From Marinobacter gudaonensis (lineage in GTDB: Bacteria; Pseudomonadota; Gammaproteobacteria; Pseudomonadales; Oleiphilaceae), in the NCBI RefSeq assembly GCF_900115175.1, contig NZ_FOYV01000002.1, positions 124,001-188,000 of the forward strand: DNA of 64,000 bases. The letters run 5' to 3'. The position numbers and the translations under genes are program-made. Under the pieces are notes generated by a model that worked only from the letters and a program-made list of their open reading frames with translations, was not told the DNA's origin and searched no databases. Below, one piece after another: positions 27,700-38,637 of this stretch (positions are counted from its first letter, which is position 1; every line of letters begins with the position of its first letter).

Positions 27700-28560
27700 T
27701 CACGGGCGGCCCCCGCCCTCCCGCTCGACACCCTTGACCGCCTGCCAGACGGCATCCAGCGCCTCGAGCGATTCTTCGTCCATGTCACGCCCCTCCTGCT
27801 CCAGCACACGTTCAATGGCCCGGAAGCGGGCATCGAACTTGTGATTGGTGCGATTCAGGGCCTGCTCAGGATTCACCTTCATGAACCGTGCCAGATTGAC
27901 GCAAACAAACAGCAGGTCACCCAATTCGTCTTCAACGGCATCCGGATCGCCGCTTCCGGCCTGCGCCGCCTGCCACGCTTCCTTGAGCTCGTCGATTTCC
28001 TCGTGCAGCTTGTCGAACACGGGGCCAATCTCGGGCCAGTCAAAGCCGTGGCGAGCAGCCCGCTTCTGGAGCTTCTCGGCCCGGGCCATGGCCGGCAGGG
28101 TTCGGGCAATGCCATCCAGCCGACTGGCAGCCGCTTCGGCATCCGGAGCCGGCTTCATGGCCCGTTCCTCCGCCTTGATCCTTTCCCAGCTTTCCTTGAT
28201 CCAGGCCTCATCGGGCCGGTTATCCGGGTCGATCCGACTGTCCAGGGTTCCCTCTGGAAAAACGTGGGGGTGCCGGCGTACCAGCTTGCGCACCAGATGA
28301 TCCACCACACCATCGAAATCGAAGTGGCCATCTTCACGACCCAGCTGGGCATAGAAAATCACCTGGAACAGCAGATCCCCCAGCTCGTCCTTCAGGTGCG
28401 GATAGTCCTCCCGCTCAATGGCGTCCGCCACTTCGTAGGCTTCCTCCAGCGTATGAGGCATGATGGTCCGATAGGACTGTTTGGTGTCCCAGGGGCACCC
28501 GGTCTCCGGATCCCGGAGGCGCGCCATCAGCGTTTTCAGGTCCTCGATGGTGTATCTCAT
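27700..28560 (-). CDS. mazG: Nucleoside triphosphate pyrophosphohydrolase MazG
   Basis: A 286-residue tandem all-alpha NTP pyrophosphatase that removes non-canonical or excess NTPs. Both MazG repeats show the EExxE/ExxD metal motifs (HTLEEAYEVADAI with DELGDLLFQVIF, and EIDELKEAW with DELGDLLFVCVN). Its ATG overlaps the relA stop by 4 bp (ATGA), so the two are translationally coupled. In E. coli MazG affects ppGpp levels, which fits the coupling. Confidence 0.93.
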   Translation of the reverse strand: MRYTIEDLKTLMARLRDPETGCPWDTKQSYRTIMPHTLEEAYEVADAIEREDYPHLKDELGDLLFQVIFYAQLGREDGHFDFDGVVDHLVRKLVRRHPHVFPEGTLDSRIDPDNRPDEAWIKESWERIKAEERAMKPAPDAEAAASRLDGIARTLPAMARAEKLQKRAARHGFDWPEIGPVFDKLHEEIDELKEAWQAAQAGSGDPDAVEDELGDLLFVCVNLARFMKVNPEQALNRTNHKFDARFRAIERVLEQEGRDMDEESLEALDAVWQAVKGVEREGGGRP

Positions 28561-30794
28561 CCCCGCTTTCGCCTTACGTCGATAATGTTGGGCAGGTTGC
28601 GGATCTGCGCCAGCAGCCGAGCCAGTTGTTCCAGACTGGAAATCTCCACGGTGACCGTCATGGTGGCGGTGTTCTCATCCTTGTTGCTGAGGGTATTCAA
28701 CGCCAGCACGTCACTCTTGGAGGACGACAGTACCTGGGTAATGTCCCGCAGCAGGCCGGACCGGTCGTAGGCTTCTATCTCGATATCCACCGGATAGACC
28801 GCAGCCGGCCGACCACCCCAGCTCACCTCGATGATCCGATTGGGCTCGAACTCGCGCAGATTCAGGAAAGTGAGACAGTCCTGGCGGTGCACCGTCACTC
28901 CCCGTCCCACTGTGATGTAACCACCGATGGCATCACCGGGCAGGGGTTTGCAGCACTTGGCCACCTGGGTTTTCAGTTTGCCGACACCGACAATCTGGAT
29001 ATCCGATTCGGTATCGTATGGTTTACGCCGCGCCGTCGTCAGCTTGAGATCCAACTGCTCGGACTTGGGCTCCAGCATCTGCTGGGCCACATTGGCCACG
29101 TGGGTGGGGCGAAGATCACCGGCGCCAATCGCGGCAAACATGTCCTCGGCGCCGTGATAGTTCACCTTCTCCGCCAGCTCGCCCAGATCCACGTCATACA
29201 GTGACAGGCGCTTGAACTCGTCTTCCAGAATGGCCCGGCCGTCAGAGATATTGCGGCCACGATCCTGTTGTTTGAACCAGTGGGTCACCTTGGCCCGGGC
29301 CCGGGAGGTCTGGATGTAGCCCAGGCTCGGGTTCAGCCAGTCGCGGCTGGGCGCCGGGTTGTTGGAGGTCAGGATGAACACCTGGTCGCCGGTTTTCAGG
29401 GGATAGGTCAGCGGCACGATGCGACTGTTCACCCTCGCGCCACGGCAGGCGTGACCAATTTCGGTGTGTACCCGGTAGGCGAAATCCACCGGGGTGGCAC
29501 CCTGGGGCAGGTCCACCACGTGACCCTCGGGGGTGAACACATAGACCCTGTCGGAGGCCACGTCGGATTTGAGATGGTCCGCCAGCCCGGACAGATCCCC
29601 CAGTTCTTCCTGCCACTCCAGAACCTGGCGCAGCCAATTGATCTTGGCGTCGTAACCGGTGGACTTGTTGCCCTTGTCCGTGCCCTTGTAGAGCCAGTGC
29701 GCACACACCCCCAACTCTGCTTCCTCGTGCATCTTGTGGGTACGGATCTGGACCTCCATCACCTTGCCCTCAGGCCCGATCACGGCAGTGTGCAGGGACT
29801 GGTAACCGTTCTCCTTGGGGTTGGCGATGTAGTCGTCAAACTCGTTGGGGATATGACGCCAGAGCGTATGCACGATACCCAGGGCCGCGTAGCAGTCGCG
29901 CACTTCCGGTACCAGAATGCGGACGGCACGCACATCGTATACCTGGGAGAAGTCGATGCCCTTGCGCCGCATCTTCCGCCAGATGCTGTATATATGTTTG
30001 GCCCGGCCGGTAAGCTCACTTTCAATGCCATAGGCCTTCAGTTCAGTCTGCAGGGTCTCGATGACGCGCTTGATGTAGCTGTCCCGGTCAAGACGCTTCT
30101 CATCAAGCAGCTTGGCAATCTTCTTGTAGGCCGAGTCGTGCAGGTAACGGAACGAGAGATCCTCCAGTTCCCACTTGATGTGGCCGATGCCCAGGCGATG
30201 CGCCAGTGGCGCATAGATGTCGAAGACTTCCCGGGCCACGCGCATGCGTTTTTCTTCAGGGGCATTTTTCACCGCCCGGATGGCGCAGGTACGTTCGGCA
30301 AGCTTGATCAGGGCAACCCGGACGTCGTCGATCATGGTCACGAGCATCTTGCGGACGTTGTCCAGCTGGCCCTCGCTCTGCCCTAATACGTTGCCCTTGA
30401 GAGGATGGTGGATGGAGGAGATCGCCGCCATCTGCTGAACGCCGTTGATCAGGCCGGCCACCTCGTCACCGAACGCCTTGCGTATCTCCTCCAGGGACAC
30501 CCGCTCTTCCCGTACGGCGCGGTAAAGGATGGCAGCCACCAGGCTGGCCTGATCAAGGTGCAGCTCGGCCAGCACCTGGGCCATTTCAATGCCAATGCGG
30601 AAGCTGCTGGACCCTGGCGCCCAGAGGCGGTCCTCCCGAAATGCCTGCAGGTCAATTTCGGCGGCTTTCTCGCAGGCGCGCCGGAACTGGTCCGGGTTGT
30701 CCAGGTGAGTCTGAGAGGCAATCTGGTTTACCCAGCCCTCGATGTCCACCTGACCATCGCCGGTCATCGCGTAGTCTTCTCGAACTTTTACCAT
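28557..30794 (-). CDS. relA: (p)ppGpp synthetase RelA
   Basis: A 745-residue ribosome-associated stringent-response synthetase. The N-terminal HD region lacks the hydrolase His-Asp pair (the segment reads YRAVREE), so it is RelA, not SpoT. The synthetase domain is intact (YDVRAVRILVPEV, ENGYQSLHTAV, EVQIRTHKMHEEAELG), followed by TGS, zinc-finger (KCCKPLPGD) and ACT domains. ATG 30794 gives almost exactly the E. coli length; ATG 30830 is an alternative. Order rlmD-relA-mazG is as in Pseudomonas. Confidence 0.94.
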   Translation of the reverse strand: MVKVREDYAMTGDGQVDIEGWVNQIASQTHLDNPDQFRRACEKAAEIDLQAFREDRLWAPGSSSFRIGIEMAQVLAELHLDQASLVAAILYRAVREERVSLEEIRKAFGDEVAGLINGVQQMAAISSIHHPLKGNVLGQSEGQLDNVRKMLVTMIDDVRVALIKLAERTCAIRAVKNAPEEKRMRVAREVFDIYAPLAHRLGIGHIKWELEDLSFRYLHDSAYKKIAKLLDEKRLDRDSYIKRVIETLQTELKAYGIESELTGRAKHIYSIWRKMRRKGIDFSQVYDVRAVRILVPEVRDCYAALGIVHTLWRHIPNEFDDYIANPKENGYQSLHTAVIGPEGKVMEVQIRTHKMHEEAELGVCAHWLYKGTDKGNKSTGYDAKINWLRQVLEWQEELGDLSGLADHLKSDVASDRVYVFTPEGHVVDLPQGATPVDFAYRVHTEIGHACRGARVNSRIVPLTYPLKTGDQVFILTSNNPAPSRDWLNPSLGYIQTSRARAKVTHWFKQQDRGRNISDGRAILEDEFKRLSLYDVDLGELAEKVNYHGAEDMFAAIGAGDLRPTHVANVAQQMLEPKSEQLDLKLTTARRKPYDTESDIQIVGVGKLKTQVAKCCKPLPGDAIGGYITVGRGVTVHRQDCLTFLNLREFEPNRIIEVSWGGRPAAVYPVDIEIEAYDRSGLLRDITQVLSSSKSDVLALNTLSNKDENTATMTVTVEISSLEQLARLLAQIRNLPNIIDVRRKRG

Positions 30795-30863
30795 ATCAGT
30801 CTTGTTGTTCCTGATGATTTGCTCAGCCATCCCTGACTGGCCGTTATCCTCTCAGCAAGCCCG

Positions 30864-32213
30864 TCAGACAGCGTCGCGCTCAAACAGTGCAATCGATTCC
30901 ACATGGGTGGTGTGCGGGAACATATCCATCACACCGGCCCGTTTCAGCCGGTAGCCGTTGCGCACCATAACCCCAGCGTCCCGGGCCAGGGTTGCCGGAT
31001 TGCAGGAAACGTAGACAATCCGCCTGGCTCCGAAAGCGGTCAGGTATTTACAGATGTCCTCGGCGCCGGAACGAGGGGGGTCAATCAGGATCTTGTCGAA
31101 TCCCTCCCTCGCCCAGCTCTGCCCGGTAAAATCCCCATGCAGGTCAGCGCCGTGGAAGGTGACATTCTCCAGACCGTTCAGTTCCGCGTTCTCACGGCCC
31201 CGGACCACCATGGTCTCGTCACCCTCAACGCCTACGACCTGGCCACCCTTGCGAGCCAGCGGCAGTGTGAAATTGCCCAGCCCGCAAAACAGGTCGAGCA
31301 CGCGGTCATCAGGCTGCACATCCAGCCATTCCACAGCCCGGTGTACCATGGCCCGGTTGATGCCTGCATTGACCTGGGTAAAGTCCATGGGATGAAACGC
31401 GAGGGTCAGGTCGAACTCCTCCAGCCGGTAGCTCAGCCGCTCGTCCTGCGGGCCGGCAGACTCCGGCCAGATCCGGTGGACGGTGTCAGGGCCCTTCGGC
31501 TGCAGGTAAATATGCAATTGATGGGCCTGACCGAAGGCAATCAGCTTCTCGCGATCGCTCGCGGACAGCTCGTCCATATTACGGAACACCATCACCGCCA
31601 CATCGTCACCACAGGCCACTTCCACCTGGGCGATTCGGCTGAAGGCCTCCAGGTCATGAAGCAGATTGCGCAGTGGCAGGATGCGCTCACCGATCCGGGG
31701 ATCCAGGACCACGCAGCGGTCGATATCGGTCAGGAAGCTGTTGCGCTTTTCCCGGAACCCCACCAGCACGGATTCACGGGCCTTGACGTAGCGGACACCC
31801 AGACGCGCCTTGCGGCGATAGCCAAGGCTGTTTTCCGAACGCAGCGGCTCAATCCACTGCTCCGGCTCAATGCCCCCGAAATGGGCAAAATGCTCACGCA
31901 GGGTATTTTCCTTGAACCGGATCTGGGCATCGCCACTCATGTGCTGCAGGCTGCAGCCACCGCACAGGTCGGCGAACTCACAGGGCGGAGTCTGGCGATC
32001 TGCGGCCGGCTCCAGCACCTCCAGGGTGCGCAGCTCGTCAAATTTGCTGCGGCTGGAGACCACTTTCGCGATCACAGTTTCCCCGGGGAGGGCACCGTCA
32101 ACGAACTGGGTCTTGCCATCCTGGCGGGCGATACCTCGGCCATCATGGCTCAGGGTTTCAATCTCACAGCGCACGGGCTCTTTGGGAAGAACCTTCCTGC
32201 GTCGTCTGCTCAT
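30864..32213 (-). CDS. rlmD: 23S rRNA (uracil1939-C5)-methyltransferase
   Basis: A 449-residue RumA-type enzyme. It has an N-terminal TRAM domain ([15 protein letters not shown]), the cysteine cluster for a [4Fe-4S] centre ([14 protein letters not shown]), a SAM-binding [14 protein letters not shown] motif and the catalytic cysteine in [15 protein letters not shown] 32213 is used; the longer frame overlaps cysM. It is preceded by cysM (22-bp gap) and followed by relA (69-bp gap). Confidence 0.93.
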   Translation of the reverse strand: MSRRRRKVLPKEPVRCEIETLSHDGRGIARQDGKTQFVDGALPGETVIAKVVSSRSKFDELRTLEVLEPAADRQTPPCEFADLCGGCSLQHMSGDAQIRFKENTLREHFAHFGGIEPEQWIEPLRSENSLGYRRKARLGVRYVKARESVLVGFREKRNSFLTDIDRCVVLDPRIGERILPLRNLLHDLEAFSRIAQVEVACGDDVAVMVFRNMDELSASDREKLIAFGQAHQLHIYLQPKGPDTVHRIWPESAGPQDERLSYRLEEFDLTLAFHPMDFTQVNAGINRAMVHRAVEWLDVQPDDRVLDLFCGLGNFTLPLARKGGQVVGVEGDETMVVRGRENAELNGLENVTFHGADLHGDFTGQSWAREGFDKILIDPPRSGAEDICKYLTAFGARRIVYVSCNPATLARDAGVMVRNGYRLKRAGVMDMFPHTTHVESIALFERDAV

Positions 32214-32235
32214 ACTGGGTTCTCTTGAAAAGAAT

Positions 32236-33129
32236 TCAGGCGCCGGGGAACACGCCGGTGGACAGGTACCGGTCGCCACGGTCACAGATAATGGCCACGA
32301 TAATGGCGTTTTCAACCTGCTGTGAAAGCTTCAGCGCGGCCGCAATGGAACCGCCGGAAGACACGCCGCAGAAGATTCCCTCTTCAGAGGCCAGGGCGCG
32401 CATGGTGTTCTCAGCCTCTTCCTGGCCGATATCCAGCACCTGATCGACCCGGGTAGCGTCGTAGATTTTCGGCAGGTAGGCTTCGGGCCAGCGCCGGATG
32501 CCGGGGATGGAGGCGCCCTCCTTTGGTTGCAGCCCGATAATCCGGATATCAGGATTGCGCTCCTTCAGGTACCTGGACACTCCCATGATGGTGCCTGTGG
32601 TTCCCATGGAGCTGACGAAATGGGTGACCCGGCCGCCGGTCTGCTCCCAGATCTCCGGGCCCGTTGTGCGGTAGTGGGCCAGGGGGTTGTCCTGGTTGCT
32701 GAACTGGTCGAGTACCTTGCCCTTACCTTCGGCTTCCATTTTGAGGGCCAGGTCACGGGCTGTCTCCATGCCCTCTTCTTTGGTAACCGTGACAATCTCC
32801 GCACCGTAGGCCCGCATGGACGCCCGGCGCTCCTCGCTCATGTTGGCGGGCATGATCAGAACCATCCTGTAACCCTTGATCGCCGCAGCCATGGCCAGGG
32901 CGATACCGGTATTGCCGCTGGTCGCTTCAATCAGAGTGTCGCCGGGCTTGATCTCACCCCGGCGCTCGGCCTCCTGGATCATGCTGATGGCCGGCCGATC
33001 CTTCACCGAGCCGGCCGGGTTATTGCCCTCCAGCTTGGCCAGAATCACATTGCTGGTATCACCCGGGAGACGCTGCAGGCGAACCAGAGGGGTATGGCCA
33101 ACAAAATCTTCAATGGTGGGAAAATGCAT
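32236..33129 (-). CDS. cysM: Cysteine synthase B
   Basis: A 297-residue PLP enzyme making cysteine from O-acetylserine and sulfide or thiosulfate. The PLP lysine is Lys43 in NPAGSVKDR, and the phosphate-binding loop is TSGNTG. Size and the N-terminal [18 protein letters not shown] indicate CysM rather than CysK. ATG 33129 is chosen; the frame is open to 33213 without good starts. It is divergent from gacS across 222 bp. Confidence 0.92.
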   Translation of the reverse strand: MHFPTIEDFVGHTPLVRLQRLPGDTSNVILAKLEGNNPAGSVKDRPAISMIQEAERRGEIKPGDTLIEATSGNTGIALAMAAAIKGYRMVLIMPANMSEERRASMRAYGAEIVTVTKEEGMETARDLALKMEAEGKGKVLDQFSNQDNPLAHYRTTGPEIWEQTGGRVTHFVSSMGTTGTIMGVSRYLKERNPDIRIIGLQPKEGASIPGIRRWPEAYLPKIYDATRVDQVLDIGQEEAENTMRALASEEGIFCGVSSGGSIAAALKLSQQVENAIIVAIICDRGDRYLSTGVFPGA

Positions 33130-33351
33130 AGGATTACCCTGTGGTACACTTTTGGCTTCGCATGATACGCGTAATGACGCCGGTCTCCCAATACAGCTTC
33201 TCGCTATATCCATGACCGACGGCTATAACCGCCGGCATTATCTGGCGCAGCCGGGACTGATACCACAGTTATCCGCCTCCGGATCAACTATTCTTCACAG
33301 GGACGTACTCCGCACCGGTTGCGGGGCAAAGTATTGACTCAGGAACACCGT

Positions 33352-36228
33352 ATGCGACGTTGGGGCATTCGCAAGAAAGTTCTGGTGGTAACTCTGGTTC
33401 CCACCCTGCTGACCACGCTGATGCTGGGACTTTTCTTTACCTACAGCTGGGTCAACAACATCGAGAGCCTGCTCAGGGATCGGGGCGAATCTCTCTCCCG
33501 GCAACTGGCGGCCGGCTCCGAATACGGCCTGTTCACCGCCAACCGGAGTCTGCTAAGCAGCCTTTCCAACGCCCTGCTCGAGGAACAGGATGTCCGCTCC
33601 ATAACCTTCTTTGGCAGCGATGGCTCGCGCCTGCTGCACACCGGCCCGGGCAGTTCGGACACGATCCAGGCAAGTGAACTGAACGCGGAACAGGCCACAC
33701 GGGTTTCCCGCCAGGACAGCACCCGTTTTGTCACGCCGGTATTCCTCCAGGATCTGATGATTGAGAACATGCTGGATCCGGATGCTCGCCAGTCCATGTC
33801 CGGCCTGCGCGAACCCCTGGGCTGGGTGGTGGTGGAGATGTCCCACATCCGGACCGAAAAGGAAACCTACAAAGCCCTGCTGATCTCACTGCTGCTGGTG
33901 CTCGCCGGCGTTCTCATCAGCCTGGTGATCGCCCTGCGGCTGAGCCGTGCGTTCACCAACCCGGTGTTCGAACTGAACGCGGCAGTGGCGAAGTTCAAGG
34001 AAGGTAAACTGGACACCCGGGTTTACACAGGGGCCGGCCCGGAATTCGAGCAGCTGGAATCCGGCCTCAATGCCATGGCCGAGGAGCTGAGCAAAGCCCA
34101 GGCCGAGATGCAGCAGAACATCGATCAGGCCACCGAGGACCTCCGGGAAACCCTGGAAACCATCGAGATCCAGAACATCGAGCTGGACTTTGCCAGAAAG
34201 GAAGCGCTGGAGGCCAGCCGCATCAAATCCGAATTCCTGGCCAACATGTCCCACGAAATCCGCACCCCGCTGAACGGTATCATCGGGTTCACCGAGCTGT
34301 TGCTCAAAAGCCCCCTGCCCCGGCAGCAGCGGGACCACCTGAGCACCATCCGCAAATCGTCGGAGATTCTGCTCACCATCATCAACGATATTCTCGACTT
34401 CTCGAAGATCGAGGCGGGCAAGCTGATTCTCGATCGGGTGCCCTTCCAGCTCCGGGACATTGTCGAGGAGGTGATGGTGATGCTGGCCCCGGCGGCCCAC
34501 AGCAAGAATCTGGATCTCGTACCGCTGGTCTACAACGATGTGCCAGACAACATCATGGGCGACCCGCTTCGGGTAAAACAGGTGATCACCAACCTGGTCA
34601 ACAACGCCATCAAGTTCACCCAGACAGGCGAAGTGGTGCTGAGGGCCAGCCTGGAGGAAGAAGATACCGAGTCCAACCAGGTCACTCTGCGATTGAGCAT
34701 CTCGGATTCTGGCGTCGGTCTGTCCAGGGCACAGCAGCAGTCGCTGTTCAACGCCTTCAGCCAGGCCGATGCGTCCACGGCCCGACAATACGGTGGCACC
34801 GGTCTTGGTCTGGCCATTTCCAAGCGCCTGGTGGAAGAGATGGGGGGCAAGATCGGTCTGGAAAGCGAACTTGGCAAGGGCTCCACGTTCTGGTTCACAC
34901 TCACTTCCGAGCTTACCAGCACGGGCGAGGCGGTTGCCCCCAGAGACGCCTTGCGGGGCGAACGGGTGATCTACCTCGAACAACAGAAAACCACCGGGCT
35001 GGCGGTGGAACATCTGCTCCGTGACTGGGGCATGGTGGTGGACCGCGTAGCCTCACCGGGTGCGCTGCAGGAACAGATAGAGGAAGCCCAGAAAAGTCAG
35101 ACCGGCTATGCGCTGGCCATCATCGGTATCACCCGCCACCTGCTGAACTCAAGCCAATACTGTGGGCTGGTGCGCACCCTGGAAATCGAGCGAGACTGCC
35201 GTACCCTGCTGCTGACACCGACACTGGAAACCCACGACACACCGCTGTCCGGGCTGGCCAGTGGGCATCTCACCAAGCCGGTATGTCGCGGCGCGCTGTA
35301 CGACGAGCTGCTGCTACTGGTGCACGGCATCAACACGGGAGGGCGACTACCCGAGGAACGGGAAGTACCAGGCAAACGCCTGACCGGCAGCCCGGTGCCA
35401 CGGGTTCTGGCCGTCGACGACAACGAAGCTAACCTGAAGCTTGTAATGACCCTTCTTACCGACTGCCAGCTTGAGGCAGAGGGCGCGTCGAGTGGGTTCG
35501 AGGCGCTCAGCAAGGCACGACAGAAACCGTTTGATCTGGTGTTCATGGATTTGCAGATGCCAGGTATGGACGGGGTTGAAACCACCGCCCGACTTCGCGA
35601 GATGGACACCGGCAATCACCGCACGCCGATTATCGCGTTGACCGCCCACGCACTGGCCGAAGAACAGGACCGGCTCACCCGGCAAGGGTTTGACGGCTAT
35701 ATGGCCAAACCCATTAGCAGCGGCCAGTTGAACGACATCATTCACGAGTACACCGGTTACGTATGTCCCGGCGCCGCTACCACGGGCCGGATTCAGGTAC
35801 CGGAAATTCGCGACACCCGTCGGGCCTTGCGCCCATCCACGCGAAAGCTTCAGCAGGATTGCGTCAGTGTTGACGAGAGCATCCAGCTGGCTGCGGGCAA
35901 GGCCGATCTGGCCGAGGAACTGTTCAGCATGCTGCTGGAGCAGGTGCACGTCGACCGGGAGCGGATTCCGGAATTATGGAGCGCTGAACGGATGGACGAA
36001 CTACTCGAGTGCGTGCACAAGCTTCATGGCGCTACCCGTTACTGCGGTGTGCCGGAGTTGCGGGCCTCGGCCAATCGGCTGGAAACGGCCATCAAGTGTT
36101 CCGCTGCGGATCTCGAGCACCAGAAGGACCAGCTGCTATCCGCCATGGAACGGCTGCAGATCTGGAGCGACCAGACCGACTGGCAACAACTGTTCCGCGA
36201 GCGTCATCAGGCAGCCGAGACCAGCTGA
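33352..36228 (+). CDS. gacS: Hybrid sensor histidine kinase GacS/BarA
   Basis: A 958-residue inner-membrane hybrid kinase. Two membrane segments (about 10-35 and 178-200) flank a periplasmic sensor, followed by HAMP, HisKA (His301 in HEIRTPLNG), HATPase (NLVNNAIKF, GTGLGLAIS), a degenerate receiver-like region (about 535-665), a true receiver with Asp733 in FMDLQMPG, and a C-terminal HPt with His889 in HKLHG. The family controls GacA and small RNAs that titrate RsmA/CsrA. ATG 33352 has AGGA at good spacing. Neighbouring cysM, rlmD, relA and mazG are as around gacS in Pseudomonas. Confidence 0.92.
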   Translation: MRRWGIRKKVLVVTLVPTLLTTLMLGLFFTYSWVNNIESLLRDRGESLSRQLAAGSEYGLFTANRSLLSSLSNALLEEQDVRSITFFGSDGSRLLHTGPGSSDTIQASELNAEQATRVSRQDSTRFVTPVFLQDLMIENMLDPDARQSMSGLREPLGWVVVEMSHIRTEKETYKALLISLLLVLAGVLISLVIALRLSRAFTNPVFELNAAVAKFKEGKLDTRVYTGAGPEFEQLESGLNAMAEELSKAQAEMQQNIDQATEDLRETLETIEIQNIELDFARKEALEASRIKSEFLANMSHEIRTPLNGIIGFTELLLKSPLPRQQRDHLSTIRKSSEILLTIINDILDFSKIEAGKLILDRVPFQLRDIVEEVMVMLAPAAHSKNLDLVPLVYNDVPDNIMGDPLRVKQVITNLVNNAIKFTQTGEVVLRASLEEEDTESNQVTLRLSISDSGVGLSRAQQQSLFNAFSQADASTARQYGGTGLGLAISKRLVEEMGGKIGLESELGKGSTFWFTLTSELTSTGEAVAPRDALRGERVIYLEQQKTTGLAVEHLLRDWGMVVDRVASPGALQEQIEEAQKSQTGYALAIIGITRHLLNSSQYCGLVRTLEIERDCRTLLLTPTLETHDTPLSGLASGHLTKPVCRGALYDELLLLVHGINTGGRLPEEREVPGKRLTGSPVPRVLAVDDNEANLKLVMTLLTDCQLEAEGASSGFEALSKARQKPFDLVFMDLQMPGMDGVETTARLREMDTGNHRTPIIALTAHALAEEQDRLTRQGFDGYMAKPISSGQLNDIIHEYTGYVCPGAATTGRIQVPEIRDTRRALRPSTRKLQQDCVSVDESIQLAAGKADLAEELFSMLLEQVHVDRERIPELWSAERMDELLECVHKLHGATRYCGVPELRASANRLETAIKCSAADLEHQKDQLLSAMERLQIWSDQTDWQQLFRERHQAAETS

Positions 36229-36244
36229 CCCTCCCCGGGCGCGG

Positions 36245-36985
36245 TCAGGCCCTGTTACGGGCCTGATCCAAGATCGCCTTCATGTCCCTGACCGCATCCT
36301 TGAGCCCGGTGAATACCGCCCGGGCAACGATGGCATGGCCGATATTGAGTTCATTGATGCCGGCAATGGCGGCCACCCGTTCGGTGTTGTGGTAATGCAA
36401 ACCGTGGCCGGCGTTGACCACCAACCCCTTCTTGCGGGCATAGGCCACTGCCTCGGCAATGGTCCGGAAGGCGGCGTCCACGGCTTCCGGAGTTTCAGCC
36501 TCGGCGTATTCGCCGGTGTGCAACTCCACCACTGGGGCACCGCAGCGCACAGCAGCATCAATCTGCAGCGGGTCCGGATCGATAAACAGGGACACCTCGG
36601 CGCCAATGCGTCCCAGACGCTCACACGCCTTGGCCACCCGGGATTCCTGGCCGTCCACATCCAGACCACCCTCGGTGGTCAGCTCCTCGCGTTTTTCCGG
36701 CACCAGACATACGCATTCCGGGCGCACCTGTTCTGCAAAAGCGAGCATGGCATCGGTCACAGCCATCTCCAGATTCATCTTGGTCTGCAGCACTTCCTTG
36801 AGCAGCAGGACGTCCCGATCCTGAATATGCCGGCGGTCTTCTCTCGGGTGGATCGTAATGCCATCCGCGCCGGCTTCCTCAGCCAGCAGGGCTGCCTGCA
36901 CCGGATCCGGATACCGGGTCCCGCGGGCCTGACGGAGGGTGGCCACGTGATCGATATTGACGCCAAGCAGTACTCTAGGATTCAT
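36245..36985 (-). CDS. pdxJ: Pyridoxine 5'-phosphate synthase
   Basis: A 246-residue TIM-barrel enzyme that closes the vitamin B6 ring from 1-deoxyxylulose 5-phosphate and 3-amino-2-oxopropyl phosphate. [15 protein letters not shown] at the N-terminus, [11 protein letters not shown] and [10 protein letters not shown] are family signatures. ATG 36985 with GGGGAGAA upstream overlaps the recO 3' end by 11 bp. A hairpin (8-bp stem, 36245-36266) lies over its last codons, at the convergence with gacS. Confidence 0.95.
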   Translation of the reverse strand: MNPRVLLGVNIDHVATLRQARGTRYPDPVQAALLAEEAGADGITIHPREDRRHIQDRDVLLLKEVLQTKMNLEMAVTDAMLAFAEQVRPECVCLVPEKREELTTEGGLDVDGQESRVAKACERLGRIGAEVSLFIDPDPLQIDAAVRCGAPVVELHTGEYAEAETPEAVDAAFRTIAEAVAYARKKGLVVNAGHGLHYHNTERVAAIAGINELNIGHAIVARAVFTGLKDAVRDMKAILDQARNRA

Positions 36986-37712
36986 CAGATTCTCCCCGAA
37001 GGTGCATGAACAGGCTGCGACTGTTAAGGGGCCGCCCCTGTAGAAGATAGTCCACCAAAACACGCATAACCCGCTTCGCCGTGCGTCTGCAGGGGTCAGA
37101 CTGAAAATCTCCGCCGGCCAGGTCCAGGAGCATCTGCCCGGAAAGGTTCTGCAGGCGCACACCGGGTGCAGGGTTCGCGAGAATGCCCTGCTCCGGATCA
37201 TAACAGTACTGGCCGCCGGGCTCGACGGGCCGACCGGTATCCGTGGCCAGATCCCAGGCAAAGTCATAGCCCAGGGCGCTGGCAAAGGCCCGTTCGAAAT
37301 GCCGGAGCACCGGCTCCACGTCAGTGGATTGGGACAACTGCTCAAGTGCCTCGATGTAGGCGGCAAACAGGGTCGGATGCGGATCGGCGACGGGGAGCAC
37401 CCGCTGGAGCAGCTCGTTCAGGTAGAGGCCACTGTACAGGGCGACGGTTCGGATCAGCGTCGGCCCATGACGAACATCCACCTGGGTCAGGGTTTTCAGA
37501 TCGCCCCGACCGGCCCAGTCCAGCATCAGGGGCTGGAAAGGCTGCAACTGGGCTTTCAGGGGGCTTTTCGCGCTGCTGGCACCACGGGCAATCACCGTCA
37601 TCCGGCCATGGTTGAGGGTAAACACGTCCACCAGCAGACTGGTTTCACGCCATGGACGGCGATGCAGAACATAGGCGGGCTCCTGGGACGGCGGCTCCTT
37701 CATCCGCGCCAT
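36975..37712 (-). CDS. recO: DNA repair protein RecO
   Basis: A 245-residue recombination mediator that helps load RecA on SSB-coated DNA with RecR. It has the N-terminal OB fold ([30 protein letters not shown]) and a helical C-terminal half. Zinc-ligand cysteines seen in some homologues are not obvious. It sits between era and pdxJ, 7 bp after era, in the order conserved across gammaproteobacteria. Confidence 0.93.
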   Translation of the reverse strand: MARMKEPPSQEPAYVLHRRPWRETSLLVDVFTLNHGRMTVIARGASSAKSPLKAQLQPFQPLMLDWAGRGDLKTLTQVDVRHGPTLIRTVALYSGLYLNELLQRVLPVADPHPTLFAAYIEALEQLSQSTDVEPVLRHFERAFASALGYDFAWDLATDTGRPVEPGGQYCYDPEQGILANPAPGVRLQNLSGQMLLDLAGGDFQSDPCRRTAKRVMRVLVDYLLQGRPLNSRSLFMHLRGESDES

Positions 37713-37719
37713 CAGCGAC

Positions 37720-38637
37720 TCAGAGGTCGTTCATGCCCAGGCTCTTGAGGGCCCGGTCACTGTCGGCCCAGCCGCGCTTGACCTTGACCCAGAGCCGGAG
37801 CATGACCTTGCTGTCAAACAGCCGCTCCATATCGGTCCTCGCCTCCTGGCCAATACGACGCATACGCTCGCCCTTGTCACCGATGATGATTTTCTTCTGT
37901 CCTTCCCGCTCCACCAGAATCAGCGCGGAGATGTGCAGGGTCTTGCCCTGGCGCTTGAATTCCTCGATCTCCACGGCCACTGAATAGGGCAACTCGGCCC
38001 CCAACTGGCGGGTGATCTTCTCGCGCACGATCTCCGAGGCCAGAAAACGTTCGCTTCGATCGGTGATCTGATCGTCCGGGTAGAAGTGGATGCTCTCGGG
38101 CAGATAGCGGCCCACCGCTTCTTCCAGCGGTTCGAGATTAGTCTCTTTCAATGCCGATAGCGGGATGATCTCGGCAAAGTCACGCTTCCTCGAAAGCATG
38201 TCCAGGTGCGGCAGCAGGCTTTCCCGCTTTTCAATCTTGTCGACCTTGTTGACCGCCAGGATCACCGGGCAGGTCAGACGGCTGAGTTTCTCCAGCACCA
38301 GTTCATCGGCGGTGGTCCAGGCCAGTTGATCCACCACGAACACCACCACGTCCACATCAATCAATGCCGAGGTAGCGGCTTTATTCATATAACGGTTCAG
38401 GGCCCGTGGCTCCTCCTCGTGCATGCCCGGCGTGTCCACATAGATGGCCTGTACCGGTCCGACGGTCTTGATGCCGAGCACCTGGTGGCGCGTGGTCTGG
38501 GGCTTGCGGGAGGTGATGCTGAGCTTCTGACCGAGAATGTGATTCAGCAGCGTGGACTTGCCCACGTTGGGGCGGCCCACGATGGCCACAAAACCGCAGC
38601 GGCTGTCTGGATTCTCCGGACGGGTGATATCGTTCAT
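37720..38637 (-). CDS. era: GTPase Era
   Basis: A 305-residue GTPase required for 16S rRNA/30S maturation. G1 is [10 protein letters not shown]3 DTPG and G4 NKVD, and a C-terminal KH domain ([14 protein letters not shown] end) binds the 3' end of 16S rRNA. Its ATG shares one base with the rnc stop (TAATG), so translation is coupled. Confidence 0.96.
   Translation of the reverse strand: MNDITRPENPDSRCGFVAIVGRPNVGKSTLLNHILGQKLSITSRKPQTTRHQVLGIKTVGPVQAIYVDTPGMHEEEPRALNRYMNKAATSALIDVDVVVFVVDQLAWTTADELVLEKLSRLTCPVILAVNKVDKIEKRESLLPHLDMLSRKRDFAEIIPLSALKETNLEPLEEAVGRYLPESIHFYPDDQITDRSERFLASEIVREKITRQLGAELPYSVAVEIEEFKRQGKTLHISALILVEREGQKKIIIGDKGERMRRIGQEARTDMERLFDSKVMLRLWVKVKRGWADSDRALKSLGMNDL

Noticed and set aside
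36245..36266. Bidirectional terminator between gacS and pdxJ
   Set aside because: The 8-bp stem lies in the last codons of pdxJ and no T-tract follows on either strand.
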